A DNA stretch of 64,000 bases, taken from NCBI RefSeq assembly GCF_900113615.1, contig NZ_FOPZ01000008.1, forward strand, positions 1 to 64,000. The letters run 5' to 3'. Positions 8,778 through 18,312 of this stretch are shown here, piece after piece. A program made the position numbers and the translations under genes. The stretch comes from Halorubrum aquaticum (lineage in GTDB: Archaea; Halobacteriota; Halobacteria; Halobacteriales; Haloferacaceae). Below the pieces are notes generated by a model. The model worked only from the letters and a program-made list of their open reading frames with translations, made no database searches and had not been told where the DNA came from. Numbering within the stretch: the stretch's first letter is position 1; every line of letters starts with the position of its first letter.

Positions 8778-10973
8778 ATGCGCGACTGGCTCTCACACCG
8801 CGTCGTCTCCTCGCCCGACGAGATCGGACTGGTCCGCGCGGAGGACGGGGAGGCCTGGACGTACGCCGACCTCGATCGGCTCGTCTCCGAGACCGCGGGT
8901 CGGCTCGCCGCACACGGAATATCCGAAAACGACCGTCTCGGCGTGCTCACACCGCCGTACGTGGGAACCGTCGGACTCGTCCACGCGACGATGCGCGTCG
9001 GCGCGACGTTCGTCCCGCTGGGCGAGGACCTCACCCCGCGCGAGCTGGGTGAACGGGTCGAACGGGCCGACCTCGACGCGGTGGTCTGTGCGGAGTCGAC
9101 CGAGTCCGACGCGCTCGCCGCGGTCGAGGACGTTCCGCTCCTCTCCGTCGACGAACCCGGCGACGCGGCGGTCACCGCCGTCCACGACGTCGACCCCGAC
9201 CCGGTCGACGCAGTCGAGTGGACGTTCGACGACCCGCTCTGTATCCTCTTCACCTCGGGGACGACCGGCGTGCCGAAGCCGGTTCCGCTCACCGCGGGCA
9301 ACCTCTACGCCTCGGCGGTCGCCTCAGCGTTCCGTCTGGGCGTCGATCCGGACGACCGCTGGCTCGTCTCGCTCGCGCTCCACCACATGGGCGGGCTCGC
9401 GCCGGTGTACCGGGCGGTGCTCTACGGAACGACGCTCGTGCTCCGGGAGGGGTTCGACCCCGGCGGCACCGCGGACGACATCGACCGGTACGACGTGACC
9501 GGGGTCTCGCTCGTGCCGACGATGCTCGAGCGGATGCTCGACCGCCGGGGGACGCTCGCGGACTCGCTGCGGGTCGTCCTCCTCGGCGGCGCGCCGGCCC
9601 CCGAGGAGCTGATCGAGCGCTGTCGGGACTACTCGATCCCGGTCTACCCGACCTACGGGATGACCGAGGCCGCCTCACAGGTCACGACCGCCACCCCGAA
9701 GGCGACCCGCGATCGCCCCGATACGGTCGGTCGTCCGGTGTTCGGTACCGACGTCACCGTCGTCGACGAGGCGGGCGAGCCGGTCGGCGCCGGCGAGACC
9801 GGCGAGGTCGTCGTCGACGGGCCGACGATAACGCCGGGATACCTCGATCCGGACGCGACCGGCTCGGACGTGACCGACCCGGACGCGACCGACTCGGAGT
9901 TCGGGCCGTACGGCCTTCACACCGGCGACGTCGGTACCCTCGACGAGGAGGGCTACCTCTACGTGTTCAACCGGCTCGACGACCGGATCGTCACCGGCGG
10001 CGAGAACGTCGAGCCGGGCGAGGTGTCCGACGTGCTGGCGGGCCACGCCGCGGTCGACGACGTCGCCGTCGTCGGCCTCTCCGACGACGACTGGGGCGAA
10101 CGCGTCGCGGCGCTCGTCGAGGTCCGGGATCGACCGAGAGGCGGAGGCGTGAACCGGGAGGACGCGGCCCCGAACGACGAGCGTGACGGCCTCGATGACG
10201 AGGCCGAGACCGACGGGACCGAGGTCGACGACGTGGAGGCCGCCGATGACGAGGACGGTGCCGTCGACGGGAGGGACGACGTTTCAGGGAACGGGGCCGA
10301 CGGCGACGGGTCGGAAGCGGTCGACGAGCGGGACGACGACACGGGCGACGACGATCTCGGGATCGACCCCGAAGGGGCCACGGGGACCGGGAACGGAACC
10401 GACTCGGCGGGCGTCGACCCGGCACTCGACGACTCGCTCCTCGCGTTCGCCCGGGACCGGCTCGCCGGATTCAAGATCCCGAAAACGGTCGCGTACACCG
10501 ACGAGATCCCGCGAACCGTCTCGGGGACGATCGACCGCGACGCCGTCCGCGAGCGGCTCCGCGAGACGGGCCACGACCCGCGCGACGGGTTCGGGGTCGG
10601 CGGGTTCGAACCCGCCGACCCCGAACCCGCCGATTCCGAGTCCACCGACCCCGAACCGGCGGATCGGACCGACCCCGAGCGGGCCGGTCCAGCCGATCCC
10701 GGCGACACCGCCGGCTTCGAGGGAGCGGACGGGTCCCTCGACGCCCACGGCGTCGAACCGGAACGAGCGCGGACCGACCTCACCACGGAGGTCTTCAGCG
10801 GGGACGGTCCGGAGGGCTCGGCGGAACCCGAGGACGATCGCGTCGATCGATCGTCGAACGACGACGAGGGGGAAGACGGAGAGAACGGGGAGGACGGAAA
10901 CGACGGGAACGACGAGAAGAACGGAGACGACCGAGAGGGCGGGGACGACGACCCGCCCGAGCAGGAGCGATGA
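8778..10973 (+). CDS. menE: AMP-forming ligase, probably o-succinylbenzoate-CoA ligase, with acidic insertion and tail
   Basis: An ANL-superfamily adenylate-forming enzyme of 731 residues. FTSGTTGVPKPVPLT is the P-loop, YPTYGMTEAASQ the A5 motif, and HTGDVGTL plus FNRLDDRIVTGGENVEPGEV the hinge. FKIPKTVAYTDEIPRTVSGT carries the catalytic Lys region. LALHHMGGLAPVYRAVLYGT resembles MenE, the menaquinone-pathway ligase; other acyl substrates are possible. Two features are odd. An acidic stretch of about 95 residues (about 453-546) sits inside the small C-terminal domain. A further tail of about 130 Asp/Glu/Pro-rich residues follows the catalytic core. The reading frame is continuous. The ATG is chosen over an in-frame TTG two codons upstream. 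Confidence 0.75.
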   Translation: MRDWLSHRVVSSPDEIGLVRAEDGEAWTYADLDRLVSETAGRLAAHGISENDRLGVLTPPYVGTVGLVHATMRVGATFVPLGEDLTPRELGERVERADLDAVVCAESTESDALAAVEDVPLLSVDEPGDAAVTAVHDVDPDPVDAVEWTFDDPLCILFTSGTTGVPKPVPLTAGNLYASAVASAFRLGVDPDDRWLVSLALHHMGGLAPVYRAVLYGTTLVLREGFDPGGTADDIDRYDVTGVSLVPTMLERMLDRRGTLADSLRVVLLGGAPAPEELIERCRDYSIPVYPTYGMTEAASQVTTATPKATRDRPDTVGRPVFGTDVTVVDEAGEPVGAGETGEVVVDGPTITPGYLDPDATGSDVTDPDATDSEFGPYGLHTGDVGTLDEEGYLYVFNRLDDRIVTGGENVEPGEVSDVLAGHAAVDDVAVVGLSDDDWGERVAALVEVRDRPRGGGVNREDAAPNDERDGLDDEAETDGTEVDDVEAADDEDGAVDGRDDVSGNGADGDGSEAVDERDDDTGDDDLGIDPEGATGTGNGTDSAGVDPALDDSLLAFARDRLAGFKIPKTVAYTDEIPRTVSGTIDRDAVRERLRETGHDPRDGFGVGGFEPADPEPADSESTDPEPADRTDPERAGPADPGDTAGFEGADGSLDAHGVEPERARTDLTTEVFSGDGPEGSAEPEDDRVDRSSNDDEGEDGENGEDGNDGNDEKNGDDREGGDDDPPEQER

Positions 10974-10980
10974 GCACGTC

Positions 10981-12228
10981 GTGCGTCTCCGCCGCGGGAT
11001 CGCGAACGTGATCGATCCCACCGCCTTCCGCGGGCGGCTGCTCGCGACGCTCCGGGTACAGTATCCGGACGTGCTCGCCGACGCCGGCGTTCGACTGCTT
11101 CATCCCGTGACGGGGGACCCGTACACGGACGACCGGCGTCACCTCGTCGCCACCTGTCGGTCGGTCGCCAACTTCGCGACCGGCGCGGTCGCCGGGGGCC
11201 CCGACTGGTGCGTCGACGCCGCCGAACACGGGCTCGCGTTCCTCGAGTCGGCTCACCGGTCCGAGGCGGGGGGCTACCGCCTCGTCGTCGACGCCGACGG
11301 GGAGCCAGTCGATCGGACCCGGTCAGCCTACGGACACGCGTTCGCGTTGTTGGCGTACGCCAGGGCGGCCGAAGCCGGGATCGACGGGGCCACGACGGGA
11401 GTCGACGCGACCGCCGACCTCCTCGAGGAGCGCTTCCACGACGGGAGCGGCTGCCTCCGCAGCGACTGCGACCCGGACTGGCGGGAACGCGAGCCGTACC
11501 GGGGACAGAACGCGAACATGCACGCGTGTGAGGCGTACGTCGCGGCCTACGAGGCGACCGACGACCGGTCGTCCCTCGAGCGCGCGAGCCGGATCGCCCG
11601 CCGGATCACGGTCGATCTCGCGGCCGAGACCGACGGCCTGCTCTGGGAGCACTACACCGAAGACTGGGAACACGACCTCGACTACAACGCCGACGAGCCG
11701 CGCCATCGGTTCCGGCCGCCGGGATACCAGCCGGGACACCACCTCGAGTGGGCGAGGCTCCTCGCGCTGCTCGACCGATACGGCGCCGGAAACGCGCCGG
11801 ACCACGGGTGGGACGCGCGGGCGACGGAGCTCTTCGATGCCGCCGTCGACCTCGGCTGGACCGACGGCGGGTTCGCGTACACCTTCGGGGCCGACGGCGG
11901 GGTCCTCGTCCCCGACCGCTACGGGTGGGCGCTCGCGGAGGGGATCGGGGCGGCCGCGGCGCTCGCGGAGCGCGCCGCCGGGACTGGCGATGGAGGCGAG
12001 GACGGAGACGGAGGCGACCGGTTCCGGTCGTGGCTCGTCCGGTTCCTCGACGCCGCCGCGGACTACCGGGGGCCGGCCGGCGTGTGGTACGAGAAACGGC
12101 TCTCCCCCGACGACGGCGGCGACCCGGTCGCGCCGGAGCCGCCCGGCGTCGAGCCGGACTACCATCCGGCGAGCGCGTACTACGAGGGGTGGCGGTCGGG
12201 ACGGATCCGCGAGGAAGCGCCGGAGTGA
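10981..12228 (+). CDS. AGE family epimerase/isomerase
   Basis: A 415-residue protein of the N-acylglucosamine 2-epimerase fold, an (alpha/alpha)6 barrel that acts on mannose-type sugars or related compounds. GQNANMHACEAYVAAYEAT, LLWEHYTEDWEHDLDYNAD, FRPPGYQPGHHLEWARLLA and the His-rich C-terminal YHPASAYYEGW carry the conserved His, Glu and Trp residues of the pocket. The GTG at 10981 lies seven bases after the ligase stop, so the genes probably form one transcript. A substrate cannot be assigned; a mannose or glucose isomerase is the closest known activity. Confidence 0.82.
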   Translation: MRLRRGIANVIDPTAFRGRLLATLRVQYPDVLADAGVRLLHPVTGDPYTDDRRHLVATCRSVANFATGAVAGGPDWCVDAAEHGLAFLESAHRSEAGGYRLVVDADGEPVDRTRSAYGHAFALLAYARAAEAGIDGATTGVDATADLLEERFHDGSGCLRSDCDPDWREREPYRGQNANMHACEAYVAAYEATDDRSSLERASRIARRITVDLAAETDGLLWEHYTEDWEHDLDYNADEPRHRFRPPGYQPGHHLEWARLLALLDRYGAGNAPDHGWDARATELFDAAVDLGWTDGGFAYTFGADGGVLVPDRYGWALAEGIGAAAALAERAAGTGDGGEDGDGGDRFRSWLVRFLDAAADYRGPAGVWYEKRLSPDDGGDPVAPEPPGVEPDYHPASAYYEGWRSGRIREEAPE

Positions 12229-12320
12229 GGCGCCGACGCGGAGCGCGAACCCGGTCGGCGCCGGCGAGACCGGCGAGCCCGGCGAGCCCGTTTAGTCGCC
12301 GTGGACCGTACCGGCGCCCG

Positions 12321-12590
12321 GTGACACGCGTGTACGTCCCCGACGACCGACCGGAGACCTGCCCCGCCTGCGGCGACCCATACGAGTCGGCGTCGCGGCA
12401 CGCGGGCGGTTTCGCGGTCAACCTCCGCGACAACGAGCGCTACCGGCGGGTGTGTTTCCACCCGACGACGACCGCGGAGGGCGAGCCCGCGCTCGATTGC
12501 TTTCACCACACGCACGCGCAGGCGACCGGGGACGGTGTGGAATCGTCCGATGACGCCCCCGACTCCCCCGTCCCCGCGGAACGCTCTTGA
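12321..12590 (+). CDS. Small Cys/His-rich haloarchaeal protein
   Basis: An 89-residue protein starting at GTG 12321. CPAC near residue 14, then a single Cys in YRRVCFHP and CFHHTHAQ could bind one zinc ion. The C-terminal 25 residues are acidic and disordered-looking. No family name is offered. It precedes the macrodomain gene, whose start is 24 bases after its stop, and may share its transcript. Confidence 0.65.
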   Translation: MTRVYVPDDRPETCPACGDPYESASRHAGGFAVNLRDNERYRRVCFHPTTTAEGEPALDCFHHTHAQATGDGVESSDDAPDSPVPAERS

Positions 12591-12613
12591 CCGAGGCGGT
12601 CGATCGCTCGCGC

Positions 12614-13150
12614 ATGGAGTTCACCGTCGTTCGGGGCGACATCGCGGAGGCGTCGGCCGACGCGCTCGTGAACGCCGCGGGTACGAGCCTCCGGATGGGC
12701 TCGGGGGTCGCCGGCGCGCTCAGACGCGGGGCGAACGGCCCGATAAACGAGGCGGCGATGGAGCAGGGCCCGGTGGATCTCGGGGGCGTCGCCGTCACCG
12801 ACGCGTTCGACCTCGACGCCGAGGTCGTGGTCCACGCCGCGGCGATGCCCCACTACGGGGACGGTCGCGCGACCGCCGAGAGCATCCGGGACGCCACGCG
12901 GAACGCGCTCTCGGCGGCCGACGAGCGGGGCTGTACGTCGCTCGTGACCCCCGCGCTCGGCTGCGGCGTGGCCGGGTTCGACCTCGCGGAGGGCGCGCGG
13001 ATCATCGCCGAGGCGATCCGCGAGTACGACCCCGAGACCCTGCGGGACGTGCGGTTCATCGCCTACTCGACCGGGGAGTACGAGACGGTGAGCCGCGTCG
13101 CCGACGCGGTCCGCGGGGAGGACGGGGACGGAGACGAGGACGGGGAGTGA
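12614..13150 (+). CDS. Macrodomain protein
   Basis: A 178-residue single macrodomain, the fold that binds ADP-ribose and often removes it from proteins or O-acetyl-ADP-ribose. DALVNAAGTSLRMGSGVAGALR (about residues 16-37) is the ligand-binding loop, and TPALGCGVAGFDLAEGA the second glycine loop. The acidic C-terminus (GEDGDGDEDGE) is a haloarchaeal adaptation. ATG 12614 is chosen over an in-frame TTG nine codons upstream because family members begin at the first beta strand. Confidence 0.92.
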   Translation: MEFTVVRGDIAEASADALVNAAGTSLRMGSGVAGALRRGANGPINEAAMEQGPVDLGGVAVTDAFDLDAEVVVHAAAMPHYGDGRATAESIRDATRNALSAADERGCTSLVTPALGCGVAGFDLAEGARIIAEAIREYDPETLRDVRFIAYSTGEYETVSRVADAVRGEDGDGDEDGE

Positions 13151-13171
13151 GACGGGCCGAACCGACCGACC

Positions 13172-14146
13172 TCAGAAGTCCTCGCCGCTCGTGATCGAGG
13201 TGTACGCGCCGATCAGCGAGCCGGTGAGTTCGACCTCCTCGAGGACGGCGTGTTCGTCGACCACCGTGTTCTCGACGTCGCTGTCGGCGACGGTCGCCTC
13301 GGGGAAGACGACGGTGCGCTCGAGTTCGCTGTCCGTGACCTCGGCGCCGTCCATCACGTGGACCACGTCGCCGATCTCGGAGTTCTCGACGGTCGCGCCG
13401 TCGGCGACGAGGCTGTCGCCGTCGAGCGCGTACTCGACGGTGTCGAGGTAGCTGTCGGCGGTGCCGATGTCGAACCACGCGCCGTCGAAGGTGAACGCGT
13501 GGACCGGCTCGCGCGACTGGAGCCACTGGAGGAACCAGCCGGGCTCGTCCGGGTTGTTGTCGTTCTCGAGGTACGTGGCGAGGTCGGGGAGCGTCTCGGC
13601 GGGGAACGCGTAACACGCGATGGAGACGAGCGTGCTCTTGGGGTCCTCGGGCTTCTCCTGGAAGTCGACGACGCGGTCGCCCTCGAGCTCGACGAGCCCG
13701 TACGACTTCGCGCGCTCCAGCGACCCCACGTCGTAGGCGGCGAGCGTCGGCGTCCCCTTCCCCTCGAAGAAGTCGGTGAACTCGGCCAGATCGAAGCTGA
13801 TCAGGTTGTCGCCGGCGACGACGATCAGGTCGTCGTCGACGCCCTCGCGGTCGACGAGTTGCGCCAACGCGCCGACGACGCCGAACTTCTCGTCCTCCTC
13901 GACGGTCTCCTCGATCGAGAGGGTCGGCTTCTCGAACTCGCTCTCGGCGAGGTAGTCGTCGAAGGTGTCGGCGAAGCGCTCGTTGGTCGAGACGAACACC
14001 TCGTCGACCCGGTCGTCGGCCTCGAGGTCGGCGAAGATCTCGTCGATGACGGTCCGTTCGCCGACCGGGAGGAACATCTTGGGTCGGTCCTTGGTTATGG
14101 GCCAGAGCCTCGTCGCGTATCCACCGGCAAGTACCACTGCCTTCAT
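13172..14146 (-). CDS. Sugar nucleotidyltransferase (NDP-sugar synthase)
   Basis: A 324-residue nucleotidyltransferase. MKAVVLAGGYATRLWPIT with later DRPK holds the nucleotide-binding G-x-G-x-R and Lys. VVAGDNL is the metal-binding Asp segment, and DFQEKP and WFDIGTADSYL mark the sugar site. The C-terminal 80 residues form left-handed beta-helix-like hexapeptide repeats (VADGATVENSEIGDVVHV). It probably makes UDP- or dTDP-sugars for S-layer glycosylation or polysaccharide. It stands alone, divergent from the HTH gene at 14243. Confidence 0.88.
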   Translation of the reverse strand: MKAVVLAGGYATRLWPITKDRPKMFLPVGERTVIDEIFADLEADDRVDEVFVSTNERFADTFDDYLAESEFEKPTLSIEETVEEDEKFGVVGALAQLVDREGVDDDLIVVAGDNLISFDLAEFTDFFEGKGTPTLAAYDVGSLERAKSYGLVELEGDRVVDFQEKPEDPKSTLVSIACYAFPAETLPDLATYLENDNNPDEPGWFLQWLQSREPVHAFTFDGAWFDIGTADSYLDTVEYALDGDSLVADGATVENSEIGDVVHVMDGAEVTDSELERTVVFPEATVADSDVENTVVDEHAVLEEVELTGSLIGAYTSITSGEDF

Positions 14147-14242
14147 ACACCTACCCGTGAGGGCGAGCGACATACTTCTTGTGACTGTGTCACCGTCTCG
14201 AAACTCCGTCGTCGTTTTAATCCGCCCCGACGAGCGGGACAC

Positions 14243-14518
14243 ATGGAGACGACCCGCCAGCGGATCGCCGACGTGCTCCGCGAGGAACCGCGGACCGCGA
14301 GCGGGATCGCGGCCGAGCTCTCGGTACCGACGCCGACCGTCTACGAGCACCTCGAACACGTCTCCCGGTCGGTCGACGGGGAGGAGTCGTTCCTCGTGTC
14401 GCCGCCGACGTGTCGCGACTGCGGGTTCGACGGCTTCGACGACCCGCTCAACGCGCCGTCCCGCTGTCCGTCGTGTAAGAGCGAGCGGATCGACGAGCCC
14501 GCCTTCGTGATCCGGTAG
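14243..14518 (+). CDS. Small HTH/zinc-ribbon transcriptional regulator
   Basis: A 91-residue protein. Residues 1-50 form a winged-helix HTH (TRQRIADVLREEPRTASGIA, then PTPTVYEHLEHV). A C-terminal zinc ribbon follows, with CRDCGFDGF and CPSCKSER. This combination is common in archaeal regulators. A TTTTAATC box at 14214-14221 sits about 25 bases upstream, giving a leaderless start at 14243. It might control the divergent nucleotidyltransferase gene, which begins 96 bases away (inference). Confidence 0.85.
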   Translation: METTRQRIADVLREEPRTASGIAAELSVPTPTVYEHLEHVSRSVDGEESFLVSPPTCRDCGFDGFDDPLNAPSRCPSCKSERIDEPAFVIR

Positions 14519-14530
14519 GCTACCGACGGA

Positions 14531-15208
14531 TCAGAGCCGGTCGAGGAGCGCCGCCGCGGCCGCAGTCGAGGAGCCCGGCCCGCGCGCGGTGAGCAGGTCG
14601 CCGTCCTCGGTCACGCTCTCGTCGGCGTCGAGCTCGGCGTCCCACTCCGCACCGGCCAGCCGGACCTCGTCCTCGACCCAGTACGGGAGCTTCCGGCCGT
14701 CCGGCAGGACGTCCTCGTCGTCGACGATACCCTCCTCCCACTCGTTCGGGAAGCCGGTGACGGAGCGCCCCTCGACGAGCGGCGTCCCGTCGGCCTCGCG
14801 GGTGAACGCTAAGATCCCGACGGCGTGACAGACGACGAGCGCGACGCCCTCCTCGCCGGCGACCGCCTCGAGCAGGAGCTGTCGGGCGTGTCGGTCCTGG
14901 TTCACGTCCCAGACGGTGCCGTGGCCGCCCGGGAACACGACCGCGTCGTGGTCCGCGGCTGCGACCGTCGCGATCGGTTCGGGGTCGTTCAGTTCGGGGT
15001 GTTCCGCGTCGACCTCGCGGTACTCCTCGGCGACCGCCTCGCCGCCGGCGGCGTCCGGCTCCAGCGATCGCTCGTCGACGACGGGCGGCGAGCCGGAGGG
15101 CGTCGCGACGGTCACGTCGACGCCCTCCGATTCGAGCGTCGAAAGCGGCTCGATACACTCCTCGGCCCAGTACCCCTCCTCGCTCACGACGAACAGCACG
15201 CTTGTCAT
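14531..15208 (-). CDS. DJ-1/PfpI family protein (class I glutamine amidotransferase-like)
   Basis: A 225-residue protein of the Hsp31/DJ-1 group. Cys127-His128 in VVCHAVG is the nucleophile elbow, PGGHG (94-98) the oxyanion loop, and Glu16/17 in YWAEECIEP the acidic partner. The family includes glyoxalases, deglycases and chaperones, and Hsp31-like glyoxalase III activity is the best guess. Its start at 15208 follows the expected first beta strand. It is convergent with the gene ending at 14518. Confidence 0.87.
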   Translation of the reverse strand: MTSVLFVVSEEGYWAEECIEPLSTLESEGVDVTVATPSGSPPVVDERSLEPDAAGGEAVAEEYREVDAEHPELNDPEPIATVAAADHDAVVFPGGHGTVWDVNQDRHARQLLLEAVAGEEGVALVVCHAVGILAFTREADGTPLVEGRSVTGFPNEWEEGIVDDEDVLPDGRKLPYWVEDEVRLAGAEWDAELDADESVTEDGDLLTARGPGSSTAAAAALLDRL

Positions 15209-15339
15209 GTGTGTCCGGTCGTTCGGGCGCGCGACCCAAAAGGAGTCCGTGCCCGGCAGCGATCGGGGGCTATCGGGCGGGTCCGACCGCGACACCGGCG
15301 TCCACAAGACGTATGGCGCGGCTCGGCGAACCGCCACCG

Positions 15340-16047
15340 ATGCCCCGCACGACCCGCAGACGAGCCCTCCTCGCGGCGGCGTCCGGGATCGCGGCGCTGG
15401 CCGGCTGTGCCGGCTCCAGCGAGCACTCGGCGAGCGTCCCGGCGCCGATCGAGAACCGGATCGACGACTACGAGGTTCACCGCGTCCGCAACGAGGCCGG
15501 AACGCCGCTCTTCCACCGGGAGGACGCCCGGTCGGCCGACGACGCCGAGGACGACGGCGACGGAAACGACGATTCCGATGACGCCGACGGCGACGCAGGG
15601 GGTGACGAACCGCGCTACCGCGGCGGCCGACGCGTGCTCGTCTCCGCGGACGACGTCGCGGACCTCGCGTTCGCGGACGTGCCGGAGGCCGAGGAGCTAC
15701 GGAGCTTCGTCGCCGAGACGGACTTCGAGACCGCGTCGGTGTACCTCCTCTCGATGCCGATCGAGGAGTGTTACACGGTCAGTCTCCGATCGGTTTCGGT
15801 GGAGACGGACGAACTCGAAAACGGGGAGCTCCATCCTCACGCCCAGTTCTGTCAGAGCCTCCGACCGGCAGATGTCGAGTGTGAGACCGACCGGATCCAC
15901 GCCGTCGGGTTCGCGATCCGGCTGCCCATGGCGGCCGAACGGTCGACGGGCAGCGGCCGCGGAATGTCGGGGTCTTGCCCCTCGTCGCCCCGGGGCGAGC
16001 CGTTCGATCCGGAACTCGAGCCCGCGAACGGAGGTGACGGGGAGTGA
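15340..16047 (+). CDS. Tat-exported lipoprotein, haloarchaeal, unknown function
   Basis: A 235-residue protein with a Tat lipoprotein signal: TTRRRALLAAASGIAALAGC, with Cys as the first mature residue. The mature part has an acidic Asp/Gly linker (about 68-90) and a domain with several Cys residues (EECYTV, FCQSLR, VECET, GSCPSS). No family recognised. An alternative in-frame ATG lies at 15313. Its stop overlaps the GTG of the next lipoprotein gene by four bases, so the pair is translationally coupled. Confidence 0.72.
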   Translation: MPRTTRRRALLAAASGIAALAGCAGSSEHSASVPAPIENRIDDYEVHRVRNEAGTPLFHREDARSADDAEDDGDGNDDSDDADGDAGGDEPRYRGGRRVLVSADDVADLAFADVPEAEELRSFVAETDFETASVYLLSMPIEECYTVSLRSVSVETDELENGELHPHAQFCQSLRPADVECETDRIHAVGFAIRLPMAAERSTGSGRGMSGSCPSSPRGEPFDPELEPANGGDGE

Positions 16048-17354
16048 CCTCGCGCCGATCGGTGCTCGCCGGGCTCGGGAGCGCCGGCGTCGCCGCCCTC
16101 GCGGGCTGCGCCGGGTTGCGGTCGTCGAACGACGACGAGCCCGCCGGGACCGACGTCGACCTTCGGCCGGACGCGGTCGAGTCCGTCGAGTGGCCCGCCT
16201 CGCCGTTCCCGGTCGCGGTCCCCTCGTCGCTCGCGGCGGCCCACGAGGCGCGGGCCCGTGAACTGCTCGATGCGGTCCCGGCGGACCCGGGGGACCCGGA
16301 CGACTCGGAGGACCCTCCGATCCCCAACGCCGCCGTCGCCCGGGAGCTCCGCAACGAGCGCGAGCGCGCCGCCGAGCGGCTCGAGAGCGGTTCCGACCGA
16401 CCGTGGGCGACCGGGCGGCTCGCGGAGTGGCGCGGGATACGGAGCGCCGCCGCGACCGTCCGCGGTACCCACCGCGCGGCGACCGGCGAGGACGACGCGG
16501 CGGCGGTCCGTGAGCGGGGGCGCGCGGTGCGCGAGGACCTCGGGTCGTTCGTGGCCGACCACGAGTATCGCGCGCGCTCCCCACGGGAGGCGGTGCTCGC
16601 GCACGCGCCGGTCGAGGACCTGGTCGCGGCGTGTCGGCGTCGCGTCCGTCCGCGGCCGGAGTACCCCGCCGACCCGCTCGCTCGCCCGTTTCGAGCCGGC
16701 GAGGCCGTCGGCCGGGTCGAACGCGCTCGGGCGTCGCTCGACGACGCGACCGGACTGCTGGAGGCGTACCGCGTGGAACGCGCCGAGACGGCCTCACAGT
16801 GGGCGTCGCTGATCGGGTCCGCTCGGCGCCTCCGCGCCGCGGTCGGTCGCGAGCGGTCCACCGTCGGGGAGTTCCTCGCCCGCGACGATCCGCCCGTCGA
16901 CGACGACCTGCGCGGGACGGCCGCCGGCCGGCTGTTCACGGAGGCCAGCTACCGCGCCGAGTCGCTGGCCGAGGACGTCGAGGAGCACGTCGACGACGGG
17001 GCTCCCGCGACGGCCGTCGTCGAGGCCGGGCGGGCTCTCGTCGCGCTCGAGGCGCTCGGAACGGCGGTCGAGGGGATCCGGGACGGTGCCTATCGCGACG
17101 CGGTGACTGCCGAGTCCGTCGACCGGATGGACGACCGGGCGCGGGAGTCGCTCGCCGGCGTCGCAGAGAGCGACGACCCGCGGCTCGCGGCGCGGATCGC
17201 CCGGCCCGCCCTCGAGACGCACGCGTCCGCGGCGCGTCGCGTCGAGGAGAGCTACGCCGACCCGGCCCGCGTACAGGGCGATCTCGTGCTCGTCGACCTC
17301 TACGCTCGGGCCGTGCCCGTGGCGACGAGGTTCGTGCTCGACCGGATCGAGTGA
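16044..17354 (+). CDS. Second Tat-exported lipoprotein, unknown function
   Basis: A 436-residue protein starting at GTG 16044 in a GTGA overlap with the previous gene. SRRSVLAGLGSAGVAALAGC is a clear Tat lipoprotein signal. The mature protein is Ala/Arg/Glu-rich and predicted mostly helical, with long runs such as ARASLDDATGLLEAYRVERA that could form coiled coils. There are no catalytic motifs I recognise. The coupling suggests the two lipoproteins act together at the outer face of the membrane. Confidence 0.72.
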   Translation: MTSRRSVLAGLGSAGVAALAGCAGLRSSNDDEPAGTDVDLRPDAVESVEWPASPFPVAVPSSLAAAHEARARELLDAVPADPGDPDDSEDPPIPNAAVARELRNERERAAERLESGSDRPWATGRLAEWRGIRSAAATVRGTHRAATGEDDAAAVRERGRAVREDLGSFVADHEYRARSPREAVLAHAPVEDLVAACRRRVRPRPEYPADPLARPFRAGEAVGRVERARASLDDATGLLEAYRVERAETASQWASLIGSARRLRAAVGRERSTVGEFLARDDPPVDDDLRGTAAGRLFTEASYRAESLAEDVEEHVDDGAPATAVVEAGRALVALEALGTAVEGIRDGAYRDAVTAESVDRMDDRARESLAGVAESDDPRLAARIARPALETHASAARRVEESYADPARVQGDLVLVDLYARAVPVATRFVLDRIE

Positions 17355-17483
17355 CTCCGCGGCGATCGAGTCGGATCCGGCGGGAAAACGCGGTCGGCGT
17401 CGTGACGGCGGGCGGAAAACGTGACGGGTGCGAAACGAGGGTGCCGGGAGGGGTTGGGGGGAATCGTCTCGTCGTCAGACGGA

Positions 17484-18053
17484 CTACTCGTCGCCCTGGG
17501 CGTCGACGATCACGACCTCGCCGTCCTCGACGGTGACGTTGATCAGCGTCTTCACGTCGTAGTCGGTGTCGTCGAGCTCGTTCTCGCCGGCCTTCTTGAT
17601 CACGGCGACGACGTCGACGACCTCCGCGCCGACCTCCTTGGTGAGCGCGTCGAGGATCGCCTTCATCGTGCCGCCCGTCGAGAGCACGTCGTCGAGGACG
17701 AGCACGCGGTCGCCCTCCTCGACGTCGTTGATGTACATCTCCGACTCCGAGTAGCCGGTCTCCTGGAACAGCGGGACCTCGCCGTCGAGGCCGTACTGGC
17801 GCTTGCGGATGACGACGAGCGGGATGTCGGTCATCAGAGAGAGCGCGGTGGAGATGTGGATCCCCATCGCGGCGGGGGTGACGATCTTGTCGACGTTCTC
17901 AAGCTCCGCCTTCCGGATGATCCGGATGACGATCTCCCGGAGGAGCTCCGGTTTGAGCATCGGAACGCCGTCGCTGATCGGGTGGACGAAGTACTGGTAC
18001 TCGCCTTTCTCGATGATCGGCGCGTCGAGGAGCGACTGCCGCAACTGGTCCAT
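17484..18053 (-). CDS. hpt: Hypoxanthine/guanine phosphoribosyltransferase
   Basis: A 189-residue type I phosphoribosyltransferase for purine salvage. [14 protein letters not shown] (117-130) is the PRPP-binding loop, and [14 protein letters not shown] and [13 protein letters not shown] are typical of the archaeal HGPRTase-like group related to adenine phosphoribosyltransferase. The ATG at 18053 is preceded on the minus strand by a CTTTATTAAG box (about 18071-18080). It lies downstream of a small membrane protein gene with its own promoter. Confidence 0.9.
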   Translation of the reverse strand: MDQLRQSLLDAPIIEKGEYQYFVHPISDGVPMLKPELLREIVIRIIRKAELENVDKIVTPAAMGIHISTALSLMTDIPLVVIRKRQYGLDGEVPLFQETGYSESEMYINDVEEGDRVLVLDDVLSTGGTMKAILDALTKEVGAEVVDVVAVIKKAGENELDDTDYDVKTLINVTVEDGEVVIVDAQGDE

Positions 18054-18090
18054 GTCGCCGGTACTCGGGCGGCTTAATAAAGCGTGGCGA

Positions 18091-18312
18091 TCACACTTCC
18101 TCCCGGGCGTCGATCTCCGTGTAGATGTACCACGCCGCGGTGTACGCCGATAAGAAGAGCAGGTAACCGACGACGAGCCCGGCGGTGCGTCGCGCGTCGA
18201 GTCCGCCGGGAAGCGTCGCGGACAGGACCGCGAGCGCGACGAGGAACACGAGAAACGAGAAGAGCCCCGAGAGCGCGTAGACGCCGAGATCGGAGGTGAG
18301 TCGGTCGCGCAT
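18091..18312 (-). CDS. Small two-helix membrane protein
   Basis: A 73-residue protein with two hydrophobic helices (about 10-35 and 43-64) separated by [10 protein letters not shown], and a charged C-terminus EIDAREEV. Function unknown. It is divergent from aroC: the starts are 110 bases apart. Confidence 0.7.
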   Translation of the reverse strand: MRDRLTSDLGVYALSGLFSFLVFLVALAVLSATLPGGLDARRTAGLVVGYLLFLSAYTAAWYIYTEIDAREEV

